Notes under the pieces: model-generated
Databases searched by the model: none
What the model was told of the DNA's origin: nothing
What the model saw: only the letters and a program-made list of their open reading frames with translations
Program-made: the position numbers and the translations under genes
In this document: in pieces, positions 27,868 to 36,038 of the stretch
Numbering within the stretch: position 1 is the stretch's first letter
Layout: each line of letters starts with the position of its first letter
Source of the DNA: Amaricoccus macauensis_A
Lineage (GTDB): Bacteria; Pseudomonadota; Alphaproteobacteria; Rhodobacterales; Rhodobacteraceae
Direction: 5' to 3'
Assembly: GCF_049800915.1 (NCBI RefSeq)
Contig: NZ_JBNAFY010000003.1
Location: forward strand, 186,001 to 250,000
Length of the DNA: 64,000 nt

Positions 27868-28371
27868 ATGAATGATCGTCTTCCCCATGAAAAGGGCTTC
27901 CACGTCTCTTGGGACCAGATTCACCGGGACAGCCGCGCGCTGGCCTGGCGGCTTGACAAGCGCGGACCGGATGACGGCGCTTGGCGCTCTATCGTCGCGA
28001 TCACGCGTGGCGGCATGGCCCCCGCCATGATCGTTGCCCGCGAATTGGACATCCGCAAGGTCGATACGATCTCGGTGAAATCTTACGACTGGCAGGAACA
28101 GGCATCCGCTAAGGTTCTGAAATCACCCGACGCGGATGTCATGTCGGACGGGGGCAAGGGTGTCCTGATCATCGACGATCTCGTGGACACCGGAAAGACG
28201 CTCGAACTGGTTCGGCAACTCTATCCGAACGCCCATTTCGCGACAGTCTATGCCAAGCCGCAAGGCCGCGAGATGGTCGATACCTTCATCACGGAAGTCA
28301 GCCAGGACACGTGGATCTTCTTTCCGTGGGACATGGCGCTTCAATACGTGCGCCCGTATCGGGGCAACTGA
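27868..28371 (+). CDS. gpt: Xanthine (guanine) phosphoribosyltransferase
   Basis: This purine salvage enzyme converts xanthine or guanine and PRPP to the nucleotide. The PRPP-binding motif is seen as VLIIDDLVDTGKT, with SIVAITRGGM as the N-terminal loop and a Trp-rich C-terminal tail (WIFFPWDMAL) typical of XGPRT. Length (167 residues) is near the family norm. Its 3' end overlaps the convergent kinase gene by 74 bp. Confidence 0.9.
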   Translation: MNDRLPHEKGFHVSWDQIHRDSRALAWRLDKRGPDDGAWRSIVAITRGGMAPAMIVARELDIRKVDTISVKSYDWQEQASAKVLKSPDADVMSDGGKGVLIIDDLVDTGKTLELVRQLYPNAHFATVYAKPQGREMVDTFITEVSQDTWIFFPWDMALQYVRPYRGN

Positions 28372-28993
28372 ACGCGCCGTTCCCGTCAAGGCCCGGCGTG
28401 AATGTTTCGGCTGCGGCTCGCCTGGCCTTGCCCCGCGCGTCCGCCATCCGTTGCAAGGCATCCTTGACCTCCGCGACGGACGCTTCGACCGGCAGAGCCC
28501 CGTTCACGGTGATCACCGGGCAATGCAGTTGATCAAGCCAGATGAGGTGGCGCTGCAGGCTTCGCAGCGACAGCCCACCGGTGTCATATTCCGCGGCCCA
28601 GCGAAGAAATGCCTCGGCACCGCGGGGGATTTTCCATGTGCCACGCTCTTCGCCAAGTCCATGGCGAAGCGCCTCGCGACGCCGCAGACGCCTCAACCGC
28701 AAGGTGGTCTCGGTGCGTACGAAGACGACGAGATCGAACCTGTCGGCAAGCCCGTTTCCCCAGCTTTCCAGAGCCCCGCTCAACACCCAGGTGGGTCGGG
28801 GCAGGAACATTTCTTCCATCAGCCTCAGCCTGTCCGGGATCGAACGTTTTTCCCGGAACGGCGGGTCAGTGGGTAGCCAGTAGTAATCGTCGGTGTCGTG
28901 GTGCGGGATGGAAAAGGTCTCGGCCAGAGCCTGGCCGAGGGTTGTGACTCCGGCACCTGCAGCACCCGTAAGATGAATCCGACATTGAGTCAT
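28298..28993 (-). CDS. P-loop adenylate kinase-like protein
   Basis: This 231-residue protein has a P-loop of the small-kinase type (LTGAAGAGVTTLGQAL) and a hydroxyl-binding Asp-Asp pair (HHDTDDYYW), resembling uncharacterised AAA/shikimate-kinase-like proteins. A lid-like Arg-rich segment follows (RLRRLRRREALRH). The last ~25 residues are encoded antisense to gpt and have no clear homology, so the functional part probably ends near residue 200. The substrate is unknown. Confidence 0.78.
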   Translation of the reverse strand: MTQCRIHLTGAAGAGVTTLGQALAETFSIPHHDTDDYYWLPTDPPFREKRSIPDRLRLMEEMFLPRPTWVLSGALESWGNGLADRFDLVVFVRTETTLRLRRLRRREALRHGLGEERGTWKIPRGAEAFLRWAAEYDTGGLSLRSLQRHLIWLDQLHCPVITVNGALPVEASVAEVKDALQRMADARGKARRAAAETFTPGLDGNGAFSCPDTGARIEAPCPTERRSTCPG

Positions 28994-29222
28994 AACGCAA
29001 ATATACGGCGTATGATGCGGTTGCGAAAGACGGTTTGTGAAACTTTTGAGCCAGCGCTCACCTTTCCTTAACGTCTATCGGCATTGCCCGACAGGAAAGC
29101 CGGGCAAAAATCCCGCGCACCAGACCGCCAGGATGGCGGGAAGAACGCGACACCCGGCGTCGGGCTTGCCCTTGGTGTGGGAGGGAGCCAAATAGACCGT
29201 TGGGCCAAGCGAGGGAACGGAC

Positions 29223-29837
29223 ATGGGCGAGAACGCGGACAGAAGCGGCATCTTTGCGGGGGACGATCCCTTTGCGATTGCCAGGGCGTGGCTCGCCGAG
29301 GCGGAGAAGAGCGAGATCAATGATCCGAACGCCATGGCTCTGGCAACCGCCGACCCTGACGGCCTGCCGAATGTGCGCATGGTTCTGCTCAAGGAAATCG
29401 AGCCGTCGGCCTTTGTTTTCTATACGAATTACGAAAGCCGGAAGGCAGAGGAGATCGAGGCCAGCGGCAAGGCGGGCTTTGTGATCCATTGGAAAAGCCT
29501 GCGCCGCCAGATCCGCGCGCGCGGCCTCGTGGAACGGGAGGACGGCCCGAAAGCGGACGAATACTACCGCTCCCGCAGCCTCAAGAGCCGGCTCGGTGCC
29601 TGGGCCTCGCAACAGTCGCAGCCGCTTTCGTCGCGGGGCGCGTTGATGGCGGAAGTGGCGCGCATCACCGCTGCAAAGGGGCTGAATCCGGACCGCCCCC
29701 CCTTCTGGGGCGGGTATCGAATCACGCCGGTCGAAATCGAGTTCTGGGCGGACGGGGCACACAGGCTGCACGACCGGTTTCGGTGGACCCGCAGTGATGC
29801 TGCATCGCAATGGAATGTCGAACGTCTGAGCCCCTGA
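29223..29837 (+). CDS. pdxH: Pyridoxamine 5'-phosphate oxidase
   Basis: PdxH oxidises pyridoxine/pyridoxamine 5'-phosphate to PLP with FMN. Family wording is clear: MALATADPDGLPNVRMVLLK at the N terminus, FYTNYESRKA, the substrate/FMN region SRLGAWASQQS, and the terminal FRWTRSD segment. Length (204 residues) is usual. Confidence 0.95.
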   Translation: MGENADRSGIFAGDDPFAIARAWLAEAEKSEINDPNAMALATADPDGLPNVRMVLLKEIEPSAFVFYTNYESRKAEEIEASGKAGFVIHWKSLRRQIRARGLVEREDGPKADEYYRSRSLKSRLGAWASQQSQPLSSRGALMAEVARITAAKGLNPDRPPFWGGYRITPVEIEFWADGAHRLHDRFRWTRSDAASQWNVERLSP

Positions 29838-30265
29838 GGCCCCTCGGGCGCCTTGATCGGGACATGACGATCTGCCGCGAATCGGCCTCCCCGGACCGGC
29901 GCCGGGGGCGCGAATCCGGCATGTGACAATGATATGCATTCCATATGCATTTCATGCAGAAAAAAATCTGCCCCGCCCCGTTCTGTTGCCGCTTCGGCCT
30001 CTGGACCGCGCGCGTCAAAGCCCTAGCTGGTAACCCGACCGGCGGTTTGGATGGCAATGTCAGGCAGTTGTCGTCCCGCGTGCTTCGGCCTGGTTCCAGG
30101 CCGCGAGTGGGCGCCCCGGCGAAACGACAGTCCCCCATCACCGGCTTCGAGAGGCATCGTCAGATTTTTTTTGCTGCGATGCAGCAAAAACAGTTGAAAT
30201 ACGATCATGCGGGGTCAAGTTAGGGGCAGTCGACAACGATTAACCCAGTAAGGAGGAGCTACCCA
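29838..30265. promoter_or_regulatory. Phasin promoter and leader region
   Basis: This 428-bp stretch has no gene. It holds a directly repeated 11-mer (ATATGCATTCC/ATATGCATTTC at 29932-29942 and 29943-29953) next to an A-rich patch, and further down the perfect palindrome given separately. An AAGGAGGAG ribosome-binding site precedes the phasin ATG. Confidence 0.5.
30168..30190. promoter_or_regulatory. Putative PhaR operator (CTGC-N3-GCAG palindrome)
   Basis: A perfect 10+10 bp palindrome, TTTTTGCTGC-GAT-GCAGCAAAAA, lies 75 bp before the phasin ATG. It contains CTGC-N3-GCAG, the form of the PhaR binding site described in Rhodobacter sphaeroides, where PhaR represses phasin genes until PHA granules titrate it away. 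The phaR, phaC and phaZ genes are not in the window. Confidence 0.7.
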
Positions 30266-30781
30266 ATGGCTACCGAACAGAGCTTGAATACCTTCATCTC
30301 GAAGCTGCCTGAAAGCTTCCCGATCGACAAGGACGCAACCATGAACGCCTTCAAGTCCATGGCTGCCTTCAACGAGCGTTTTGCCGGTATCGCAATCGAC
30401 ACCGCAAGCCGCACCAACGAGATCACCGCGAACACCACGCAGGAAAGCCTTTCGCGCCTGCGCGAGCTGACCAAGGTGCATGATGACGCATCCGAATACG
30501 GCCAGGCATTCGTGAACTTCGTGCAGGGCCAGATGAACCTGACGCGCGACACTGCCGAAGCTTACGGCAAGGTTCTTGGCGATGTCCGCGAGCAGACCGC
30601 CGAGCTGCTTTCGCAGGCTGGCGAAACCGCGAAGGAAACCGCCGAAGCCGAAGTGAAGACCGCCGCGAAGAAGACAACGTCGCGTGCGAAATCCGCTGCC
30701 AAGGCGCCGGAAAAAGCCGTCGAGGCGGCTGAAGAGACCGCCGAGAAGGCTGAAGAGAAGGCCGAAGGCGAGAACGCCTGA
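30266..30781 (+). CDS. phaP: Phasin family protein (PHA granule-associated)
   Basis: A 171-residue, almost entirely helical protein with the phasin core (residues ~1-125), including FKSMAAFNERFAGIAID and LGDVREQTAELLSQAGE. The C-terminal ~50 residues are a low-complexity Ala/Lys/Glu tail (KKTTSRAKSAAK, then EKAEEKAEGE), as in other phasins. It coats polyhydroxyalkanoate granules and limits their coalescence. It has a near-consensus ribosome-binding site and a PhaR-type operator, so high expression controlled by PhaR is expected. Confidence 0.92.
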   Translation: MATEQSLNTFISKLPESFPIDKDATMNAFKSMAAFNERFAGIAIDTASRTNEITANTTQESLSRLRELTKVHDDASEYGQAFVNFVQGQMNLTRDTAEAYGKVLGDVREQTAELLSQAGETAKETAEAEVKTAAKKTTSRAKSAAKAPEKAVEAAEETAEKAEEKAEGENA

Positions 30782-30876
30782 TTCAGGCAACAGAATGACG
30801 GCGCGATGCGTGTGTTTTGACGAGTTTGTGTGACGAGTAGCGTATTGGCGTAACGAGTAGCGTCGCAGCCCATGAG

Positions 30877-30917
30877 CGGCGGGTGTCGAAGGTGAAAAAC
30901 CTTCCGCCCGCCGTTTT
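30877..30917 (+). terminator. Rho-independent terminator-like hairpin
   Basis: A strong stem pairs CGGCGGG...GAAGGT with ACCTTC-CG-CCCGCCG around a GAAAA loop, followed by TTTT. It lies about 100 bp after the phasin stop and probably ends its transcript. Between the two, ACGAGTAGCGT is repeated exactly at 30833 and 30853. Confidence 0.7.
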
Positions 30918-31033
30918 GCGTACAACGGTCGTCCAGATGCGCGGTCGCACAAAGATCAGAGTTTACATGGCGGCAACTTCCGCAACATACCCTTGAATGG
31001 ATCAGAAGCCATTCCCGCCGGTGAGGTATCGCT

Positions 31034-31552
31034 TTGCAATGCAGATACGGACCTGCCACTCGCAAGGCATCAGTCGCGAGATCATGCGGAATAGCGGCCC
31101 TGTGCTTATCCGCGATGGCAGGTCAATCACTTGCCTCCCGATGCCTTGCTGACGATTTTGAAATAGCGCGAGCTTTCCATTCTTTCGATTTTCTTGCGTT
31201 GGAGAGCTTTGCGCTCGCCCTGCCCATCGGCATTCTAGAGAGCTACGAGTATGGGCGACAATTCAACGCGGTTCATGCTGCGGTTGGAAACAGCAAGAAC
31301 CCGGATGCCATAGCCCTCGCATATCGATTCGGAGCTGGCCTGGATCACCGAGACGCGGACGGTCGCACCCCGTTGCATCACGCGATAGACGCGAACGCGG
31401 CTGACGCGACAGCGATCCTTTTGAATCTCGGAGCCAGCACGCTTGTCGAGAATGGGGCGAACCTTAACGCAGTCGAATTTTGCAAGATTGCTCTGAGCTA
31501 CGTGCAGAAGCATGAAGCGTGTCACCTCGTCCTTGCACATGGGAGCAAATGA
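31034..31552 (+). CDS. Putative exported ankyrin-repeat protein
   Basis: From a TTG at 31034 (GAGGT eight bases upstream) the product begins with a plausible signal peptide (core GIAALCLSAMA, cleavage after SLA). The mature part has two or three ankyrin-like repeats, the clearest being DADGRTPLHHAIDANAADATAILLNLGAS. If an ATG at 31115 is used the signal peptide is lost. Base composition is less GC-rich than the neighbours. The function is unknown; ankyrin repeats bind proteins. Confidence 0.55.
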   Translation: MQCRYGPATRKASVARSCGIAALCLSAMAGQSLASRCLADDFEIARAFHSFDFLALESFALALPIGILESYEYGRQFNAVHAAVGNSKNPDAIALAYRFGAGLDHRDADGRTPLHHAIDANAADATAILLNLGASTLVENGANLNAVEFCKIALSYVQKHEACHLVLAHGSK

Positions 31553-31690
31553 ACGACCACCTCCAAGCGCGTCGTATGACTTGTTGCGAGAAGATTGCTC
31601 CTTTTGCCGTCACTGCCGCCCGTGGGAAAGGACATCCAATAGTGCGACTGTCTGGCCTTGGCACCCCAATCTCAGCGGCTCGCCCTCTAA

Positions 31691-31929
31691 GCCATTGGTG
31701 CTGGGAACCAATGGCACGGAACAAGCCGAAGGCGCCGTGCCTGCGACGGCCCGCCCGGACGGGCTGGCGCATCGTCGATGCAGGGGCAACAACCCGATCT
31801 AGGCAGTGTCGTCACCATAAACTGCGCCGAACAGGCGGTGTTGCGCCAACCCACGGCCCGCCGCTGGCACGGCCTCAAGAACGGCGACGTTCCGCGCCTC
31901 GTAGCCAACTGCCGCTATCGTCCCGTCTC
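31691..31929. repeat. Structured repeat, copy A (first tandem unit)
   Basis: This is the first of two tandem units with an exact 239-bp period; its core is shared with copies B, C and D. The core can form three successive hairpins: GGCACGG/CCGTGCC (31713-31719 with 31735-31741), GCCCG/CGGGC (31749-31753 with 31760-31764) and GCATC-GTC-GATGC (31769-31781). All copies point the same way. The stretch 31553-31690 before it holds no gene that I can see. Confidence 0.8.
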
Positions 31930-32125
31930 GCCATTGGTGCTGATTGACCAGGGCACGGAACAAGCCGGAGGCGCCGTACCTGCGACGGCCCGACCGGACG
32001 GGCTGGGGCATCGTCGATGCGGGAGCAACGACCCGATCTAGGCAGTGTCGCCACCATAACCTGCGTCGAACAGGCGGTGTTGCGCCACCCCCCCGGTCCG
32101 CCGCTGGCACTGCCTCACGAGCAAC
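31930..32125. repeat. Structured repeat, copy B (second tandem unit)
   Basis: This unit begins 239 bp after copy A with the same GCCATTGGTGCTG start and follows it with scattered substitutions to about 32125, just before the old yellow enzyme terminator. The hairpins are retained (one A-C mismatch in the first). The shared segment GATCTAGGCAGTGTCG is nearly invariant between A and B. Confidence 0.8.
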
Positions 32126-32132
32126 AGACATG

Positions 32133-32163
32133 AAAAAGGGCGCGCCGCGGGGGCAGCGCGCCC
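32133..32163 (-). terminator. Rho-independent terminator for the OYE gene
   Basis: Read on the minus strand, GGGCGCGC and GCGCGCCC (32156-32163 with 32138-32145) form an 8-bp GC stem followed by TTTTT. It lies 19 bp after the OYE stop codon. Confidence 0.8.
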
Positions 32164-32181
32164 GTCCCCAGGCTCGAAAGA

Positions 32182-33282
32182 TCAGGCGGCGGAGGCCGTC
32201 TCTTCGAGGGTGGGATAATCGGTATAGCCCTTTTCGGTGCCACCATAGAAGGTGTCGCTGTCAGGCGTGTTCAGAGGTGTGTCCTGCCGGAGACGCTCGA
32301 CGAGATCGGGGTTGGCGATGAAGGCTTTCCCGAAGGCCACGAGATCGGCCTTTCCGGTCTCGACCGCATCGATCGCCGCCTGCCGGTCGTAGCCGTTGTT
32401 GGCGATATAGCTGCCGTTGAAGCGCGCCCGCAGCGCCTCGAGGCCGCCTTCGGGCCATTCGCGCGGGCCGCCCGTCTGCCCCTCGACGAGATGGAGGAAG
32501 GCGAGACCGTAGGCATTGAGCTTGTCCACCGCGGCGGTGAAGGTTGCGACGGGATCGCTGTCGGTGATGCCGTTGGCGTTGGAGAACGGCGAAAGGCGCA
32601 CGCCGACGCGGCCCGGCTCCCAGGTTTCGCTCACGGCCGCCACGACCTCATCGAGGAGACGGACGCGGTTTTCGACCGAACCGCCATAGGCGTCGGTGCG
32701 CTGGTTGGCCCCATCCTTGAGGAACTGGTCGATCAGGTAGCCATTGGCGGCGTGGATCTCGACGCCATCGAACCCGGCTGCGCGGGCATTGCGGGTCGCC
32801 TGACGATAGTCCTCGATCAGGCGCGGGATCTCGGAGGTTTCCAGAGCGCGCGGCTGGGAAACCGGCACGAAGCCGTTGCCGTCATAGGTGCGGCTCTCTG
32901 CGGTGATGGCAGTCGGGGCGACCGGCGCCTGGCCATTCGGCAGGAGCGATGTGTGCGAGATGCGGCCCACATGCCAGAGCTGGATGACGATCTTGCCGCC
33001 CCGTGCGTGGACCGCATCGGTGACGGCCTTCCATCCTTCGATCTGGGCCTCGCTGTGGATCCCCGGCGTCCAGGCATAGCCCTTGGCTTCCGGCGTGATC
33101 TGGCTGCCTTCGGTCACGATGAGGCCGGCGGAGGCGCGCTGGGCATAGTAGCGGGCGTGGATCTCGTAGGGCGCATCGTCTTCGGCGCGGGCCCGGTTGC
33201 GGGTGAGCGGCGCCATCACGATGCGGTTTGCCAGTTCGAGGCTGCCGAGGCTCGTGGGCGTGAAGAGGCGGGGAAGCGTCAT
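32182..33282 (-). CDS. Old yellow enzyme-family alkene reductase (NemA-like)
   Basis: An FMN-dependent ene-reductase that uses NADPH to reduce activated alkenes, maleimides or nitro-esters. Typical features are the N-terminal NRIVMAPLTRNRA, the substrate His region IQLWHVGRIS, the catalytic Tyr segment EIHAANGYLIDQFL, and the phosphate-binding strand ADLVAFGKAFIANPDL. AGGAG precedes the ATG. It lies 115 bp downstream of a TetR-type regulator on the same strand, with a palindromic site between them, the same arrangement as nemR-nemA. Confidence 0.93.
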   Translation of the reverse strand: MTLPRLFTPTSLGSLELANRIVMAPLTRNRARAEDDAPYEIHARYYAQRASAGLIVTEGSQITPEAKGYAWTPGIHSEAQIEGWKAVTDAVHARGGKIVIQLWHVGRISHTSLLPNGQAPVAPTAITAESRTYDGNGFVPVSQPRALETSEIPRLIEDYRQATRNARAAGFDGVEIHAANGYLIDQFLKDGANQRTDAYGGSVENRVRLLDEVVAAVSETWEPGRVGVRLSPFSNANGITDSDPVATFTAAVDKLNAYGLAFLHLVEGQTGGPREWPEGGLEALRARFNGSYIANNGYDRQAAIDAVETGKADLVAFGKAFIANPDLVERLRQDTPLNTPDSDTFYGGTEKGYTDYPTLEETASAA

Positions 33283-33306
33283 GGAGGTCTCCTGTGTCGC
33301 ATCTTG

Positions 33307-33330
33307 TTTCTGGATCGTTCAGTCCAGAAA
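33307..33330. promoter_or_regulatory. Palindromic operator candidate upstream of OYE gene
   Basis: TTTCTGGA and TCCAGAAA are perfect inverted arms separated by eight bases, 24 bp before the OYE ATG and downstream of the TetR gene. Size and position fit a TetR-family operator. Confidence 0.6.
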
Positions 33331-33397
33331 TAGGGGCGGTCAGGTGGACAGGGAAGAGGCCGGCCGGATTTTCTTTTGCATCCGGCCGTCTCGGAGC

Positions 33398-34021
33398 TCA
33401 CTCCGCGAGGCTGGCGGCCTCGGTTTGGGCGGGCAGAAGCAGGGAGGTCGCCCGGTCGAGGCTCGCGCGGATCCGCTCCGGCGGGAGGCCCGACTTGCCG
33501 AGCGTCAGCGTGCCGATGGCGAGCGACACGAGCGCACGGGCGGTATCGGCCGAGGCGGCGGGATCGTCGGGCGAGAGTGCCCGGGCGAAGACCTCCTCCA
33601 GCGCTTCGAGGTGTTTGCGCCCCATCTCGGTCACGTCCGGATCGTGTGGGGCGAGTTCGGTGATGCAGTTCACCAGCATGCAGCCATTCGCGCTCTCCTT
33701 GGGGATCGCGATGGACTCGAGCATGACGGGCAGCGCCGCGCCGGGGGTTTCCTCCGAGAGTGCGCTGAGCCGTTCCTGTGCGGCGGTGGAATAGGCCTCG
33801 AGGGCGGCGAGAAGCACGCCGCGCTTCGATCCGAAGCAGGCGTAGAAGCTCGACCGGCTGATGCCCATGGCCTCGGTGAGATCGTCGAGCGAGGTCGCCT
33901 CGTAGCCCTGCCGCCAGAACACGTCGAGGGCGGCGGCGAGCGCCTCCTCCCGCACGAATCCCCGTGGGCGCCCCGGTCCGGGCTGCGATGTCTTCTCGGG
34001 CGGTGTGGCGATGCGTTTCAT
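33398..34021 (-). CDS. TetR/AcrR-family transcriptional regulator
   Basis: The N-terminal HTH (residues ~20-65, SLDDLTEAMGISRSSFYACF then GSKRGVLLAAL) is followed by a ligand domain with Cys (GCMLVNCITELA), as in NemR/AcuR-like regulators that sense electrophiles through Cys. The ATG at 34021 is chosen because the HTH lies at the normal distance. It probably represses the old yellow enzyme gene and perhaps itself, and is relieved by reactive electrophiles (inference from context). Confidence 0.85.
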   Translation of the reverse strand: MKRIATPPEKTSQPGPGRPRGFVREEALAAALDVFWRQGYEATSLDDLTEAMGISRSSFYACFGSKRGVLLAALEAYSTAAQERLSALSEETPGAALPVMLESIAIPKESANGCMLVNCITELAPHDPDVTEMGRKHLEALEEVFARALSPDDPAASADTARALVSLAIGTLTLGKSGLPPERIRASLDRATSLLLPAQTEAASLAE

Positions 34022-34450
34022 GGGTCTAAAATCGGAACATCCGGTCCGGAATTCAAGGTCTTCTACCACGAGTCCCGGAAGTGTGCCATTCCCCGGGCGT
34101 GGGGGCCGGAATTGAGCCGTGCCCCCCTTGCGCTGGTGCGGCGTTCCGTGTGGCCCCGCTGCCCTGAGCGGATTTCCGCCGACCGTGCTTGATACTCGGC
34201 ATGGTCATGTTTCCGGCGGGAATTATCTACAAGTGTGCCGAAAATCTTCGGCGGCTAAACTTCTCAGAGAGGCGAAAATCGCTCGCAGTCGCAGCAATAG
34301 CCCTTACCGATTAATGTCTGTTGCGTTAATAGCAAGAATTGTTACGGTCAAAGAGGGTGGATGGCGCATTCGCCGCGCCGTGCGAGTGAGAAGTGTTTGG
34401 ATTGCGCCAACCTATTTTTTCAGGTTGGCCCTGTGGAATGAAGTCCGGTG
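34022..34450. promoter_or_regulatory. Divergent region and probable cold-shock leader
   Basis: This 429-bp stretch separates the TetR gene from the cold-shock gene and holds no convincing ORF. It contains two stems: GGGGGC-CGG/CCG-GCCCCC (34101-34126) and GCCGAA-AATC-TTCGGC (34237-34252). The last 200 bp is clearly AT-richer than the surroundings, as would suit a long cold-shock mRNA leader with its promoter. Confidence 0.45.
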
Positions 34451-34969
34451 ATGGTTGTCCGTGGCAAGGTAAAATGGTTCGATACGACGAAGGGTTACGG
34501 GTTTGTCGTCACGGGCGATGATGAGGGCGATATTCTGCTGCATGGCAACGTGCTCAGAGCCTATGGCTTCACATCCGTGGCGGAAGGCGCCGATATCGTT
34601 CTGCGGGTCCAGGTCACGGATCGGGGTCGGCAGGCGGTTGAAGTCGTCGAGGTCGTCCCGGACAAGGTTCGCACGGAAGCCCCCGAGGGCATCATTCCCG
34701 ATCTGCCCGCCGGCGGGTCCGGGCCACTCGAACCCGCGCGGGTGAAGTGGTTCGACCGGGTGAAGGGCTTCGGGTTCGTCAACGTCTTCGCGAAGCCCGA
34801 GGACGTCTTTCTGCACATGGAGACGCTGCGGCAATACGGTTATGGCGAAGTCGTGGCCGGCGACGTTCTGGCCGTGCGGGTGACGCAGGGGCCGCGCGGG
34901 CCGATGGTCTACGAGGTGCGCAGCTGGGACTACGTCGCGCGGCTGAACGCGCCCGTTCATTCGGAATGA
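34451..34969 (+). CDS. Double cold-shock-domain protein
   Basis: Two CSDs are joined in one chain. The first (residues ~1-65) has KVKWFDTTKGYGFV and a partial RNP2 (DILLHGNVL); the second (~98-165) has RVKWFDRVKGFGFVNVF and VFLHMETL. Each binds single-stranded nucleic acid. Such two-domain versions are common in alphaproteobacteria. The stop overlaps the start of the DUF192 gene (ATGA), so they are coupled. Confidence 0.92.
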   Translation: MVVRGKVKWFDTTKGYGFVVTGDDEGDILLHGNVLRAYGFTSVAEGADIVLRVQVTDRGRQAVEVVEVVPDKVRTEAPEGIIPDLPAGGSGPLEPARVKWFDRVKGFGFVNVFAKPEDVFLHMETLRQYGYGEVVAGDVLAVRVTQGPRGPMVYEVRSWDYVARLNAPVHSE

Positions 34970-35448
34970 AACACCACATCTTCGCCGCGGGTGCGACGCT
35001 GCTCGCAGGCTGGCTGGCCGCCGGTGCGGGTCTAGCCGCAGAGTGCGCGCCGGGTCAGCTCGATCTGCGCGACGCCGATTCGGTGCTGCGGTTCCGGGTC
35101 GAGGTGGCCGATGATGCCGCAGAGCGCTCCCAGGGGTTGATGCACGTGGAGGAGATGCCGCGGATGGCGGGCATGCTCTTCGTCTATCCGGAGGCGCAGC
35201 CGGTTTCCTTCTGGATGCGTAACACGCTCATTTCGCTCGACATGCTGTTCTTCGACGAAACCGGCACGCTCGCGCATATCCACGAGAACGCGGTGCCGCT
35301 CGACGAAACGCCGATCCCCGGCGGCAGCGACATCCGCTACGTGCTGGAGATCAACGGCGGGCTGGCGGAGACCTTCGGGATCGAGGAGGGCGCGGAATTG
35401 CGCAGCCCCGCCATCGATCAGGAGCGCGCGGCCTGGCCTTGCGGATGA
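34966..35448 (+). CDS. DUF192-family exported protein
   Basis: A signal peptide (ending GAGLAAE) precedes a DUF192 domain with its conserved wording: ERSQGLMHVEEMP, FWMRNTLISLDMLFFDE and LEINGGLAE. The function of DUF192 is not established. It starts inside the stop of the double cold-shock gene, a pairing I recognise as common in this group. Confidence 0.9.
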   Translation: MKHHIFAAGATLLAGWLAAGAGLAAECAPGQLDLRDADSVLRFRVEVADDAAERSQGLMHVEEMPRMAGMLFVYPEAQPVSFWMRNTLISLDMLFFDETGTLAHIHENAVPLDETPIPGGSDIRYVLEINGGLAETFGIEEGAELRSPAIDQERAAWPCG

Positions 35449-35535
35449 GAACCGCGAAAGATTGAGGCCGGAAGAACGCACGGGCTTCGCTTTCGCTCTT
35501 TTCATGGGCCGCACATCAGGATAATCGGAGGCCGT

Positions 35536-35612
35536 CGGGGCGTGGCGCAGCCTGGTAGCGCGACGGTTTTGGGTACCGTAGGTCGTGAGTTCGAATCTCG
35601 CCGCCCCGACCA
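35536..35612 (+). tRNA. tRNA-Pro (anticodon UGG)
   Basis: The 77-nt gene folds as a full cloverleaf: acceptor CGGGGCG/CGCCCCG, a D arm with GCGCAGCCTGGTAGCGC, an anticodon stem ACGGT/ACCGT enclosing TTTGGGT (anticodon TGG), a T arm with GTTCGAATC, discriminator A and an encoded CCA. Confidence 0.97.
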
Positions 35613-35728
35613 TCATCTGACATTGATACAGGTTTCATCGGGTATCGGGTCCGATTGACCGCAGGCGTCAGTCAGCGGAGGACGCATCGCGTATGGCCCG
35701 CATTGTCGGCGCGACTGCCACAAAGTGA

Positions 35729-35932
35729 CGACGGATTACAGGGAATTCAGACAACATCTTCTGCAGCGCACAGGCCGTGCCGTTCGGCGAAGCAGATCGC
35801 CCGATAGACGAAGTGATTCATTCACGCTGTCTTTGCACCTCTAAGGGAGTTGCGAAGATCGCGCTCGTGAATCCCGAAACGTGTAAGGCTTTCTACGACA
35901 AACACAAAAATCAGCTAGATGCTCTGCAGTAA
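35729..35932 (+). pseudogene. Coding-like fragment without a start, possible gene remnant
   Basis: A 67-codon open frame has protein-like composition (including KGVAKIALVNPETCKAFYDK and three earlier Cys) but no ATG; the only usable start is a GTG at 35777 with no clear ribosome-binding site. It lies in the 426-bp gap after tRNA-Pro, where remnants of integrated elements are common. Nothing else in 35613-36038 looks coding. Confidence 0.3.
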
Positions 35933-36038
35933 GGTTGAAGCCATCTTTACTCTTCCTGCGAGCCCCTTAATCTGCTGAGAGTTTATCATCTATTTTGCGT
36001 CCGGCACCCCAAACCGGATTACAACTGAGGGGTTCAAA

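Noticed and set aside
31691..32125. The tandem repeat as a CRISPR array
   Set aside because: The 239-bp units have no short repeat/unique spacer alternation and no cas genes are near.
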